24,381 nt of DNA from JALZAA01 sp035316025 (GTDB taxonomy: Bacteria; Actinomycetota; Acidimicrobiia; IMCC26256; JACDBD01): NCBI GenBank assembly GCA_035316025.1, contig DATFXL010000040.1, positions 1 to 24,381 of the forward strand. Direction: 5' to 3'. Below the pieces are notes generated by a model. The model saw only the letters and a program-made list of their open reading frames with translations. It was not told the origin of the DNA and did not search any database. Of this stretch, positions 1 to 6,664 are shown one piece after another. Each line of letters opens with the position of its first letter. Position 1 is the stretch's first letter. A program made the translations under genes and the position numbers.

Positions 1-609
1 TCGTGGCCGCCGTCGCTGCCGCAGGCGGTCATCCTCGTCGCCGCGTTGTGCCTCATCGCCGGGCTGATCGGCTGGCGGTTGGCCCAGGCCGATCACCCCG
101 ACCGCAACAGCGTCGACGTCGGGTTCCTCGAAGACATGCAGACGCACCATCTGCAGGCGCTCGAGATCGGCTACGCGTACCTCGAGCACGGGACGGACCC
201 CACCCTGCAGCACATCGCGCACGACATCATCACGGACCAGGGGATCGAGGTCGGCCAGATGCGCACGGTCCTCTCCGAGTGGGGCTTCCGATCGACGCCC
301 GATCCCGAGGGCACTGCGATGGCGTGGATGCACGAGCCCCATCCGGCGCAGCAGATGCCCGGCATGGCGAGCCCCGCCGATCTCGACCGCCTGCGCGCGG
401 CCGAAGGCCTGGAAGCCGACGATCTGTTCAGCCAGCTGATGATCCGCCACCACCAGGGTGGCATCCACATGGCGGACTTCGTGGCGACGGACGCCGAGAC
501 GACCAACATCCGCAATTTCGCGCGGGGCATGGCAGCGAGTCAGCGCACCGAGATCGGCGAGATCAACGCCGTGCGCGGGCGGCTGGGGCTCGCGCCGGTC
601 TTGCAGTAG
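1..609 (+). CDS. DUF305 family protein, 5'-truncated
   Basis: The reading frame is open from the first base of the window, so the true start lies upstream; at least 202 residues are present. The first ~25 visible residues include a hydrophobic stretch (AVILVAALCLIAGLIG) that looks like a single membrane anchor. It is followed by a His/Met-rich helical domain with two DUF305 signatures: EDMQTHHLQALEIG near residue 43 and MIRHHQGGIHMAD near residue 148. DUF305 is a ferritin-like four-helix family, often exported and sometimes linked to copper or other metals; the biochemical role is mostly unknown. The paired His and Met residues would suit metal binding (inference). The next gene starts 19 bp downstream on the same strand, so co-transcription is possible. 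The family call is secure; the function is not. Confidence 0.88.
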   Translation, partial: SWPPSLPQAVILVAALCLIAGLIGWRLAQADHPDRNSVDVGFLEDMQTHHLQALEIGYAYLEHGTDPTLQHIAHDIITDQGIEVGQMRTVLSEWGFRSTPDPEGTAMAWMHEPHPAQQMPGMASPADLDRLRAAEGLEADDLFSQLMIRHHQGGIHMADFVATDAETTNIRNFARGMAASQRTEIGEINAVRGRLGLAPVLQ

Positions 610-628
610 ACGCCGAGCCGCGACTGAG

Positions 629-1714
629 ATGCAGCCCATGACCCATCGCGTCGCGCAGTGGAGTACCGGGAACGTCGGCCGCCTCGCGCTCCGAGGCATC
701 ATCGAACACCCCGCCCTGGAGCTGGCGGGAGTGCTCGTGCACAACCCCGACAAGGCAGGCCGGGACGCCGGTGAGATCGCCGGGCTCCCGCCCGTTGGTG
801 TGACGGCCACGACCGACCCGGGCGAGATCATCGGCCTCGGCGCCGATTGCGTGTCGTACACGGCGACAGGGGATCTCCGTCCCGACGACGCGGTGGCAGA
901 CATGGCGCGCATCCTGGAAGCGGGTACGAACGTCGTATCGACGTCCGTCGTCCCGCTCGTGTTCCCGGCGTCGGCGCCGGGGCGCTACACCGAACCGCTC
1001 GAAGCCGCGTGCAAAGCGGGCGGCGTCTCGTGTTTCACGTCGGGCATCGATCCCGGGTTCGCCAACGACCTCGTTCCGTTCGCGTTCCTGGGCGCCTGCG
1101 GTCGGGTCGACGCGGTGCGCGTGATGGAGATCCTCGACTACTCGACCTATCTGCAGGCCGACGTCCTGTTCGACATCATGGGTTTCGGCGGGTCCCTCGA
1201 CGAGGTGCCGCTCATCCTCCAGCCCGGTGTCCCCGCGCTCGCATGGGGCGGCACCGTGTCGGTCTTGGCGGCGGGGCTCGGTGCCGACCTCGAGGACATC
1301 CGCGAGGTGCACGAGCGGGTGCCCGCGGCGCGCGACTACACGACGCCACTGGGGACGATCGCGGCCGGGACCACCGCCGGCATGCGCTTCGAAGTGCAGG
1401 GCATCGTCGGAGGGGAGCCTCGGATCGTCCTCGAGCACGTCACGCGCATCAACCCGGAGGTCGCCCCCGAGTGGCCGCAGCTTCCCGGACAGGGCGGATA
1501 CCGCGTCGACATCGAGGGCAACCCGTCGCTGCACTGTCAGTTCCACTTCGAGGGAGAGGACGGCGACCACAACACCGGTGGCCTGACGGCCACCGCGATG
1601 CGCTGTCTGAACGCAATCCCGGCAGTCTGCGAGGCCGACCCCGGCGTGCTCTCGGTGCTCGATCTGCCGCTCGTCACCGGCCGGGGATTGATGCGTCCCC
1701 TGGGAGCCAGATAG
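629..1714 (+). CDS. DapB-fold NAD(P)-dependent dehydrogenase (diaminopentanoate dehydrogenase-like)
   Basis: A 361-residue protein that opens with a Rossmann dinucleotide-binding motif (VAQWSTGNVGRLALRGI, residues ~7-23). This resembles the dihydrodipicolinate-reductase-like N-terminal domain of 2,4-diaminopentanoate dehydrogenases and the many uncharacterised mycobacterial relatives. Residues ~95-150 (STSVVPLVFPAS, then CFTSGIDPGFANDLVP) match that family. The substrate cannot be inferred; actinobacteria carry many paralogues, often beside lipid or sterol genes. Two in-frame ATGs (629 and 638) are possible and neither has a good Shine-Dalgarno sequence. Starts further upstream would run into the DUF305 gene. 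The stop codon lies in the loop of a strong inverted repeat that probably ends the transcript. Confidence 0.85.
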   Translation: MQPMTHRVAQWSTGNVGRLALRGIIEHPALELAGVLVHNPDKAGRDAGEIAGLPPVGVTATTDPGEIIGLGADCVSYTATGDLRPDDAVADMARILEAGTNVVSTSVVPLVFPASAPGRYTEPLEAACKAGGVSCFTSGIDPGFANDLVPFAFLGACGRVDAVRVMEILDYSTYLQADVLFDIMGFGGSLDEVPLILQPGVPALAWGGTVSVLAAGLGADLEDIREVHERVPAARDYTTPLGTIAAGTTAGMRFEVQGIVGGEPRIVLEHVTRINPEVAPEWPQLPGQGGYRVDIEGNPSLHCQFHFEGEDGDHNTGGLTATAMRCLNAIPAVCEADPGVLSVLDLPLVTGRGLMRPLGAR

Positions 1715-1734
1715 TCACTTCTGGGGACGCATCA
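1689..1734. terminator. Bidirectional terminator-like inverted repeat
   Basis: Perfect 12-bp arms (TGATGCGTCCCC at 1689-1700 and its complement at 1723-1734) enclose a 22-nt loop that contains the stop codon of the dehydrogenase gene. The repeat lies between two convergent genes (stops at 1714 and 1743), where a two-way terminator is expected. There is no T-run, which is common in high-GC actinobacteria. Confidence 0.7.
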
Positions 1735-1742
1735 TCGGCGCG

Positions 1743-2900
1743 TCAACCCTTGCTGCGTGACGCGATCATCCGGTTGTAGACGCCGATGACCTTCGAGGCG
1801 TAGTTCGGGTCGGTCGCCCAGTTGCCGTGTCCCATCATCTGCCACGTCGGTGCCCAACCCTTGGCGAAGAAGGTGTCGAAGTTCCGCGCCGCCGTCGCCG
1901 GGTTGGAGCCGTACCAGAAGGGCGACGGCGGATTGTGCAGGTCGGACGCGACCGAGCGGTGATCGGCATAGTTGCGCAGGTGCTGGATCTGGGCCCGCAC
2001 CCCGTCGCGCGCGGTGGGAAAGCTCGTCTCACCCGAACAGCCGTCGCACGCGCCGAGCCCCGAGAAGTTGTTGTCGCCGCCGCCCGCTCGGAACCCGCCC
2101 GTCTCGACGTACGACTGCGCGAACGCGAAGTCGGCCCGAACGTTCTCGGCCGTACCTTCCTCGACGAAGATTTGCGCGAGCTGGTCGATCGACATGCCGG
2201 CGGACAGACGCGGTGACGCGCCGCTCGACCGGTACCACGCGACCATCTCCTGCGGTGTCAGGATGGTCGGGCCCATGACGGGCTCTCCGAGCGCCCGCAA
2301 CGCGCCGATCTCCTCCGCCACCTCGAGGGCGCGGTTCGCCACCGCCACTTTCTGGTCGAACACCGCCTTTTCTTGCTCGAGGCGCGGCAAGATCTCTTGG
2401 AGTTGGGCTCGCTTCGCTTCGAGCTCGCGTTGAGCCTGCTCGAGACGGTCGGCGGTCTCACGTAGCTGGCGGGCCCGTTCGTTGTCGAAGGCGTCGGCCG
2501 CTTCAGTGAGCTTCGTCTTACGTCCGGCCCGGAGGTGACTCCTCGCCGTCAGCACGTCGAGGCCGACGGCCGGATTCGTATTCTTGTACAGGGCAGCCGC
2601 CCGAATCGACAACTGCGCGCGTAAAACCGCCTCCTGCGCCCGCAACTCCGGGATGGCCTGCTCGAGCCCGGCGATCTGCCCCTGCACCTGGTCGCGATCC
2701 TCGACCGCCTTCTGGTAGCGATTGTGGGCGGCGTTGGCCTCTTCCTGCGCGGCCTGCAGCTTCTCCCGAGCCTGGGTGACGTCAGGGTCCTCCTGCGCCG
2801 GCGCGGGAGCCGCGTTCACCAACCCCAGCGTTACGGACAGTCCGATCGTCACCGTGACGAGTGTCCGTGCCAGTCCTCGCCGGCGACGGCCTTGCACCAT
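1743..2900 (-). CDS. Secreted coiled-coil peptidoglycan hydrolase with glucosaminidase-like domain
   Basis: A 385-residue exported protein. Residues 1-36 form a Sec signal peptide: an Arg-rich n-region (QGRRRRGLAR), a hydrophobic core and an APAPAQ cleavage region. Residues ~38-200 are charged, Ala/Glu/Gln-rich heptad sequence, a long coiled coil as in CwlO/RipA/PcsB-type wall hydrolases. Residues ~208-385 resemble a mannosyl-glycoprotein endo-beta-N-acetylglucosaminidase domain: SYVETGGF with the likely catalytic Glu266, NNFSGLGAC, then ARDGVRAQIQHLRNYAD. It probably cuts glycan strands of the cell wall, with the coiled coil controlling activity or location (inference from family). ATG 2900 is chosen because the signal peptide begins there and a TACCTT box lies 8 nt upstream. 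An in-frame ATG at 3086 would add a non-signal extension running into the divergent gene. Confidence 0.85.
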   Translation of the reverse strand: MVQGRRRRGLARTLVTVTIGLSVTLGLVNAAPAPAQEDPDVTQAREKLQAAQEEANAAHNRYQKAVEDRDQVQGQIAGLEQAIPELRAQEAVLRAQLSIRAAALYKNTNPAVGLDVLTARSHLRAGRKTKLTEAADAFDNERARQLRETADRLEQAQRELEAKRAQLQEILPRLEQEKAVFDQKVAVANRALEVAEEIGALRALGEPVMGPTILTPQEMVAWYRSSGASPRLSAGMSIDQLAQIFVEEGTAENVRADFAFAQSYVETGGFRAGGGDNNFSGLGACDGCSGETSFPTARDGVRAQIQHLRNYADHRSVASDLHNPPSPFWYGSNPATAARNFDTFFAKGWAPTWQMMGHGNWATDPNYASKVIGVYNRMIASRSKG

Positions 2901-2908
2901 CGCATCGG

Positions 2909-2914
2909 AAGGTA
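2909..2914 (-). promoter_or_regulatory. -10 box (TACCTT) of the wall hydrolase gene
   Basis: TACCTT on the minus strand fits TAnnnT and ends 8 nt before ATG 2900. No Shine-Dalgarno sequence is present, so the transcript is probably leaderless or nearly so. Confidence 0.5.
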
Positions 2915-2970
2915 ACACCGTGCAGTCAAAGATCCGCGGCAATCGAGTGCGCGACCGTCGCGGTTTGGTG

Positions 2971-2976
2971 CAGTGT
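2971..2976 (+). promoter_or_regulatory. Possible -10 box (CAGTGT) of the 2983 gene
   Basis: CAGTGT keeps the conserved A and final T of the -10 consensus and ends 6 nt before ATG 2983. The intervening AGGA could also serve as a weak Shine-Dalgarno sequence, so leaderless initiation is less certain here than elsewhere in the window. Confidence 0.35.
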
Positions 2977-2982
2977 AGGAAC

Positions 2983-3546
2983 ATGTTCGACGAGCTGCTC
3001 CGGCATCCGGGCGTCGTCGAGGAGTTCGAGCTCCGATCACCGTTCGGCTTTCTGGCCATCCACGGCGGCAGCCTCGAACGCGGCACGGCCGAGGTGGCGA
3101 CCGACGCCGCCGACCGCGCGGCCGCATCGATCTACGCGGTCCGCCAGCCGGAGAACCTTCGCTGGCACATCCCCTCCGCGCTTGTCGATCCGAGCTCTTC
3201 GCCGGCCTTGAGCGCATTCCTCGACCACGTCGACGCCGTGGTCTCCGTGCACGGGTACGGCCGCCGGGGATACTCGGACGTCGTGCTCATCGGCGGAAGG
3301 AACCGCGAGCTCGCGTCCCGTGCCGCGCAGGTGTTACGCGTCGCGGTGCCGTCGCATCGCTTCGTCGACGACCTCGGCGCGATCCCGCTGACACTCCGGG
3401 GCATCCACGTAGACAACCCGGTGAACCGGACGCGTGACGGGGGGATCCAGCTCGAGCTGCCGCCGACGTTGCGCGACGGTCAGGGCGCGGCCTCCGATCG
3501 TGAGGCGCTCGTGGCAGCCTTGGCATCGCTCGCGCGCCGGGACTGA
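2983..3546 (+). CDS. Poly-gamma-glutamate hydrolase-fold protein (PF05908-like)
   Basis: A 187-residue protein matching the zinc-dependent poly-gamma-glutamate hydrolase family first known from Bacillus phages (PghP). Recognisable blocks are AIHGGSLERGTAEVA (His27, Glu32, Glu37), VVSVHGYGRRG (His90), a VLIGGRN turn, and a C-terminal IQLELPPTLRD (Glu158), which is where the phage enzymes keep their metal and catalytic residues. There is no signal peptide, so it is cytoplasmic and unlikely to act on a capsule from outside. Cytoplasmic actinobacterial members may act on another gamma-linked or amide substrate (inference). It is the first gene of a tight + strand cluster; the nucleoside phosphorylase starts 9 bp after its stop, with GAGGAAG overlapping the stop as ribosome binding site. 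ATG 2983 is preferred; an open frame runs upstream but would overlap the divergent gene. Confidence 0.8.
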   Translation: MFDELLRHPGVVEEFELRSPFGFLAIHGGSLERGTAEVATDAADRAAASIYAVRQPENLRWHIPSALVDPSSSPALSAFLDHVDAVVSVHGYGRRGYSDVVLIGGRNRELASRAAQVLRVAVPSHRFVDDLGAIPLTLRGIHVDNPVNRTRDGGIQLELPPTLRDGQGAASDREALVAALASLARRD

Positions 3547-3555
3547 GGAAGCGGC

Positions 3556-4278
3556 ATGGGACGGCTCGCTGTGATTGGCGGACACGGGATCCTCGGCACG
3601 GCGTTCGCGACGCAAGCGTCGCGCGTGGAGATGGACACGCACTACGGCCGCGTCGCGCTCCTCGACGCCACCGACTGGGTCGTTATCCAGCGACACGGCC
3701 TCGACGAGTTCGTCGCCGCGCCGTACATCAATCACCGGGCCCACCTCCGTGCCCTCGCCGACCTCGGGTGCGACCACATCCTGGGACTGGCGTCCGTCGG
3801 CAGCCTCCGGCGCGACCTCCCGGTAGGCACCTTCGTCGCCCCCCACGACTTCATCGCCTTCCACCTCGGCATCTCGTTCTCCCACGGCGACGAGGGACAC
3901 CAGTCGCCCGGCTTCGACCCCGGCTGGCGACGAACGGTCGGCGACCGGTGGGCGGAGCGCACCGATGTCGCGCTGCACGACGGCGGGGTCTACTGGCAAA
4001 CGATCGGGCCCCGGTTCGAGACGCAGGCCGAGATCCGTTTGATCGCCCCCTCCGCGGACCTCGTCGGCATGACGATCGCCAGCGAGTGCGTCCTCGCCCG
4101 CGAGCTCGGGCTCGCTTACGCGAGCATCTGCGTCGTCGACAATCTCGCCAACGGCATCGGCGACGCTCCGCTCGCAATGGAGGAGTTCCGAGCCGGTGCG
4201 GCCGCGAACCGGGCCCGGCTGGTCGACGCGCTCGATGCCGTCCTCCCGGCGTTGAGCAAGGAGGCAGGGAACAGATGA
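3556..4278 (+). CDS. Nucleoside phosphorylase, probably 5'-methylthioinosine phosphorylase
   Basis: A 240-residue member of the trimeric PNP/MTAP family. Signatures are the N-terminal IGGHGIL, GLASVGSLR (78-85), GPRFETQAEIR (151-161) and LVGMT (169-173). Compared from memory with human MTAP, the stretch beginning YASI (188-191) aligns without gaps. The two MTAP aspartates that recognise the 6-amino group (Asp220, Asp222) correspond to Asn196 and Ala198 here. Asn at the first position is what 6-oxopurine PNPs use. Together with the overlapping deaminase gene downstream, this suggests phosphorolysis of methylthioinosine to hypoxanthine and methylthioribose-1-phosphate rather than direct cleavage of methylthioadenosine. 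Assignment to the superfamily is firm; substrate choice is inference. The stop overlaps the next start (ATGA), so the two are translationally coupled. Confidence 0.88.
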   Translation: MGRLAVIGGHGILGTAFATQASRVEMDTHYGRVALLDATDWVVIQRHGLDEFVAAPYINHRAHLRALADLGCDHILGLASVGSLRRDLPVGTFVAPHDFIAFHLGISFSHGDEGHQSPGFDPGWRRTVGDRWAERTDVALHDGGVYWQTIGPRFETQAEIRLIAPSADLVGMTIASECVLARELGLAYASICVVDNLANGIGDAPLAMEEFRAGAAANRARLVDALDAVLPALSKEAGNR

Positions 4279-5534
4279 CGACTCTCGCCGTCCGCAACGC
4301 GCAGCTCGACGGCCAGACGGTCGCGCTGCGGGTGGAGGACGGCCGGGTCGCTGCGCTCGGCGCGGGCGTCGAGCCCGAACCGGGCGACGACGTGATCGAC
4401 GCCGACCAGATGGCGCTCCTGCCCGGGCTCGTCAACGGCCACACGCACGCGGCAATGACGCTCATGCGCGGTTACGGCGGCGATCTGCCGCTCATGCAAT
4501 GGCTGCACGACAAGATCTTCCCCGTCGAGGCCAAGCTCACGGCCGACGACGTGTACTGGGGAACGCGCCTGGCGTGCGTCGAAATGATCCGCTCGGGCAC
4601 CGTGCGCTTCTGGGACATGTACTGGCAGCCTGAAGCCGTCGCGCGGGCCGTCGACGACGCCGGCATCCAGGCGTCGGTTGCACTTCCGCTCGTCGACGGC
4701 CTGGACGCCGGCAAGTCGGACGCGCTGCGCGCCGATGCCGAACGATCGCTCGACGCCCTCGCCGGCGCCGGTCCGCGCGTCGCACCCACGCTCGGCCCCC
4801 ACTCGATCTATCTCGTCAGCGAGAAGTCGTTGCAGTGGGTGGCGGAGCTGTCCTCGGAGCGCGACCTTCCGGTGCACATCCATCTCTCGGAGACCGAAGG
4901 CGAGATGCGCGACTGCGTTGCGGCGCACGGCGTCCGGCCCGCCTCGTACCTCGACCGGATCGGTGTCCTGACGCATCGGGCGATCCTTGCGCATGGCGTC
5001 TGGCTCGACGACGACGAGCTGGCGCTCATCGGCGAACGCGGTTCCACCGTCGTCACCAACCCGGTCTCGAACCTGAAGCTCGCGGTCGGCGGCGTGTTCC
5101 CGTACGCGAAAGCGCGGAGCCACGGGATCCCTGTCGGGCTCGGGACGGACGGCGCCTCATCGAACAACTCCCTCGATCTCTTCCAAGACGTCAAGCACCT
5201 CGCCCTCGTGCAGAAACACGCCCAGCGGGACCCCGCCGCCATGCCGGCGATCGAGGCGTGGGCGGTGGCCACCGGCCGGCGCGCGCCGGTCCTCGGTCAG
5301 TCGGGCCTGCTGGCGGCGGGGGAGCCGGCTGACTTCCTCCTCGTGCGCAGCGACGCTCCCGAGCTCACGCCGGGCGACCTCGTCGCGAACCTCGTGTACG
5401 CCGCTGCCGGCGCGGTGGTCGACACGACCGTCGTTGCCGGGCGCGTGCTCATGCGCGACGGCGAGATCACGGGCGAGGACGAGGTGCGCGACGGTGCGCT
5501 GGCGAGCGCGCGCCGACTCGGAGTGATCGCCTAG
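4275..5534 (+). CDS. mtaD: 5'-methylthioadenosine / S-adenosylhomocysteine deaminase
   Basis: A 419-residue amidohydrolase of the SAH/MTA deaminase type. The metal and catalytic residues are in the expected order: GLVNGHTHAAMTLMRG (His56, His58), HIHLSETEGE (His203, Glu206), ILAHGVWL (His240) and GLGTDGASSNN (Asp292). A C-terminal composite-domain strand follows (PADFLLVRSD). The family deaminates methylthioadenosine and S-adenosylhomocysteine to the inosyl forms, using Zn2+ or a similar metal. The start overlaps the phosphorylase stop by 4 bp and GGCAGGGAACAG lies just upstream, so the start is clear. The product would feed the adjacent phosphorylase. Its stop shares the palindrome CTAG with the stop of the convergent HD gene. 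Confidence 0.92.
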   Translation: MTTLAVRNAQLDGQTVALRVEDGRVAALGAGVEPEPGDDVIDADQMALLPGLVNGHTHAAMTLMRGYGGDLPLMQWLHDKIFPVEAKLTADDVYWGTRLACVEMIRSGTVRFWDMYWQPEAVARAVDDAGIQASVALPLVDGLDAGKSDALRADAERSLDALAGAGPRVAPTLGPHSIYLVSEKSLQWVAELSSERDLPVHIHLSETEGEMRDCVAAHGVRPASYLDRIGVLTHRAILAHGVWLDDDELALIGERGSTVVTNPVSNLKLAVGGVFPYAKARSHGIPVGLGTDGASSNNSLDLFQDVKHLALVQKHAQRDPAAMPAIEAWAVATGRRAPVLGQSGLLAAGEPADFLLVRSDAPELTPGDLVANLVYAAAGAVVDTTVVAGRVLMRDGEITGEDEVRDGALASARRLGVIA

Positions 5535-6091
5535 AGCGACTTCGGCGTGGCGAACAGCTCGCGCAGCCTCGGCTCGAAGTGTTCGAGCGGCAGCGTGTCG
5601 TAGTCGGCGTCGAAGGCGGCTTGGTCCCACTCGTCGGCGAAGCGCTCGGCCAGCTCGTATGCCGGGTGGCCCTCGTACTGCTCGCGTGCGTTCGGGTTGC
5701 CGCCGAAGTGGTGGTAGTAGTGCCGGCCCTGGAAGTCCTGATGGACCTTGATCATCCAGTAGACGTCGTCACGTACGTACGGCCTGAGCATCTCGGCCGC
5801 GATCGCGGGATGATTCGGCACGCTGACGGCCTTGCCCACGTCGTGGCAGAGGCTGGCGATCACGACGTCGTCGTCGGCGCCGGCCCGCTCAGCGCGCGTC
5901 GCCGTCTGGAGGCAGTGCGTGAGCTGGTCGACCGCGAACCCGTCGGTGATGTCGGCCAGCGACCCGAGCATGCCCAGCACGCGGTCGGCGACCCGCCCCT
6001 GGTTCTTGAACGACTCCGTGCCGATGACCGCCCACTGCTCGGCCGTGGACTCGTCCATGCGCCGGAAGCTCTTGGTCTGTGTCTGCGTCAT
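5531..6091 (-). CDS. HD-domain protein, PhnZ/inositol-oxygenase-like
   Basis: A 186-residue single-domain HD protein. Possible metal ligands are His59 (DQLTHCLQTATRAERAGA), His83-Asp84 (ASLCHDVGK), His94 (PNHPAIAAE), His117 (MIKVHQDF) and Asp161 or Asp163 (FDADYDTLP). The H59-to-HD spacing of 24 residues equals that in PhnZ (as I recall it), and the sequence style resembles the COG4341-type HD proteins that include the diiron oxygenases PhnZ and MIOX. It could therefore be a mixed-valent diiron oxygenase; an ordinary phosphohydrolase cannot be excluded, because Lys87 stands where PhnZ has a His. ATG 6091 follows GGGAGA on the minus strand and also a GAGAAT box 6 nt upstream. The gene is divergent from the selenoprotein gene, with 27 bp between starts, and tail-to-tail with mtaD. 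Confidence 0.85.
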   Translation of the reverse strand: MTQTQTKSFRRMDESTAEQWAVIGTESFKNQGRVADRVLGMLGSLADITDGFAVDQLTHCLQTATRAERAGADDDVVIASLCHDVGKAVSVPNHPAIAAEMLRPYVRDDVYWMIKVHQDFQGRHYYHHFGGNPNAREQYEGHPAYELAERFADEWDQAAFDADYDTLPLEHFEPRLRELFATPKSL

Positions 6092-6097
6092 GCGACC

Positions 6098-6103
6098 ATT
6101 CTC
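6098..6103 (-). promoter_or_regulatory. Possible -10 box (GAGAAT) of the HD gene
   Basis: GAGAAT on the minus strand ends 6 nt before ATG 6091. The 15-mer from this box through the ATG is nearly the same as the one in front of rmuC (22973-22987), differing at two positions. It lies 3 bp from the opposite-facing -10 of the selenoprotein gene. Confidence 0.35.
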
Positions 6104-6106
6104 CCA

Positions 6107-6112
6107 TAGGGT
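6107..6112 (+). promoter_or_regulatory. -10 box (TAGGGT) of the selenoprotein gene
   Basis: TAGGGT fits TAnnnT and ends 6 nt before GTG 6119, the spacing expected for a leaderless transcript. The overlapping AGGG could alternatively act as a short ribosome binding site, 7 nt before the GTG. Both readings support GTG 6119 as the start. Confidence 0.5.
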
Positions 6113-6118
6113 GCGGCC

Positions 6119-6661
6119 GTGGATCTCCCGCAGCTGGCTGACCTGGAACTTCCGGACTCGACGGGCGCCCCGAGGCGACTGGGCGACTTCTGGGCCGAAC
6201 GGCCGGTGATCCTCGTCTTCCTGCGCCACTTCGGCTGACTGCTTTGCCGTGAGCACGCCGCGCAGTTGCGGGGCAGCTACGACGAGATCACCGCACGGGG
6301 CGCCGAGGTGGTCGCCATCGGCACCGGCAGCGTCCGGCACGGCGCCGCCTTCGTCGCCGACGAGCACATCCCGTTCCCGGTGCTGGTCGACGGCGACGCC
6401 CGGGCCGCCGGCGCCGCGTCCGTGCGGCGGATCGGGTTCTTCCGGTTGCTGACCGACCGGCGGAGCCGGGCGGGGGCCAAGCGGGCGCGGGCGGCCGGGC
6501 ACCGCATCCACAAGGCGGGGCGGCGCGTCACCCAGCTGGGGGCGACGTTCGTGATCGGTCCCGGCGACGTGGTCCACTACGAGCACCTCGACGATCACTC
6601 CGCCGACCACGCCCCGCTCGACGACGTCCTGAGCTCGATCCCGACCGCCGCCGCCGGTTGA
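6119..6661 (+). CDS. Candidate selenoprotein: peroxiredoxin-like/SelL-related redox protein, in-frame TGA (Sec40)
   Basis: Read through one TGA (6236-6238), the frame gives 180 residues with a typical thioredoxin-fold layout. Residues 1-29 contain LADLELPDSTGAPRRLGDFW, residues 30-39 the strand VILVFLRHFG, then Sec40-Leu-Leu-Cys43, then REHAAQLRGSYDEI. Later come GAEVVAIGTGS, IPFPVLVDGD and a C-terminal QLGATFVIGPGDVVHYEH. This is the AhpC/TSA antioxidant (PF13911) family, including SelL/SelU-type proteins, whose redox motif after 'RHFG' is CxxC, UxxC or UxxU. The TGA falls exactly on the first motif position; the frame, base composition and family similarity continue on both sides. A SECIS-like hairpin follows. 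Expected role: a thiol/selenol oxidoreductase in the cytoplasm. Calling from the first start after the TGA (TTG 6266) would remove the active site. A TGC/TGT to TGA mutation or sequencing error is the main alternative. Confidence 0.8.
6236..6277 (+). promoter_or_regulatory. Candidate bacterial SECIS element
   Basis: Directly after the in-frame TGA (6236-6238), the mRNA can form CCGC (6258-6261) / GCGG (6268-6271) around the 6-nt loop GCAGUU (6262-6267). This is extended, across a 9-nt 5' bulge, by UGCC (6245-6248) / GGCA (6272-6275) and by GC (6241-6242) / GC (6276-6277). The apical loop begins 24 nt after the TGA and its first base is G. Both fit the published bacterial SECIS rules (loop about 16-37 nt downstream, G among the first two loop bases, upper stem of at least 4 bp). 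Folding was done by eye. Confidence 0.6.
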
Positions 6662-6664
6662 GCG

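Noticed and set aside
563..1570. Long minus-strand open frame of 335 codons
   Set aside because: It lies antisense to the DapB-fold dehydrogenase and has the Arg/Asp/His-rich composition typical of antisense frames in GC-rich genes; no family similarity.
6236..6238. Frameshift as explanation of the interrupted peroxiredoxin-like gene
   Set aside because: Sequence similarity stays in one frame on both sides of the TGA, so no base gain or loss is needed; only a substitution or recoding can explain it.
6266..6661. A separate 131-residue gene starting at TTG 6266
   Set aside because: Its first residues are mid-domain for the peroxiredoxin-like family, and the missing N-terminal half is present in the same frame upstream across a single TGA.
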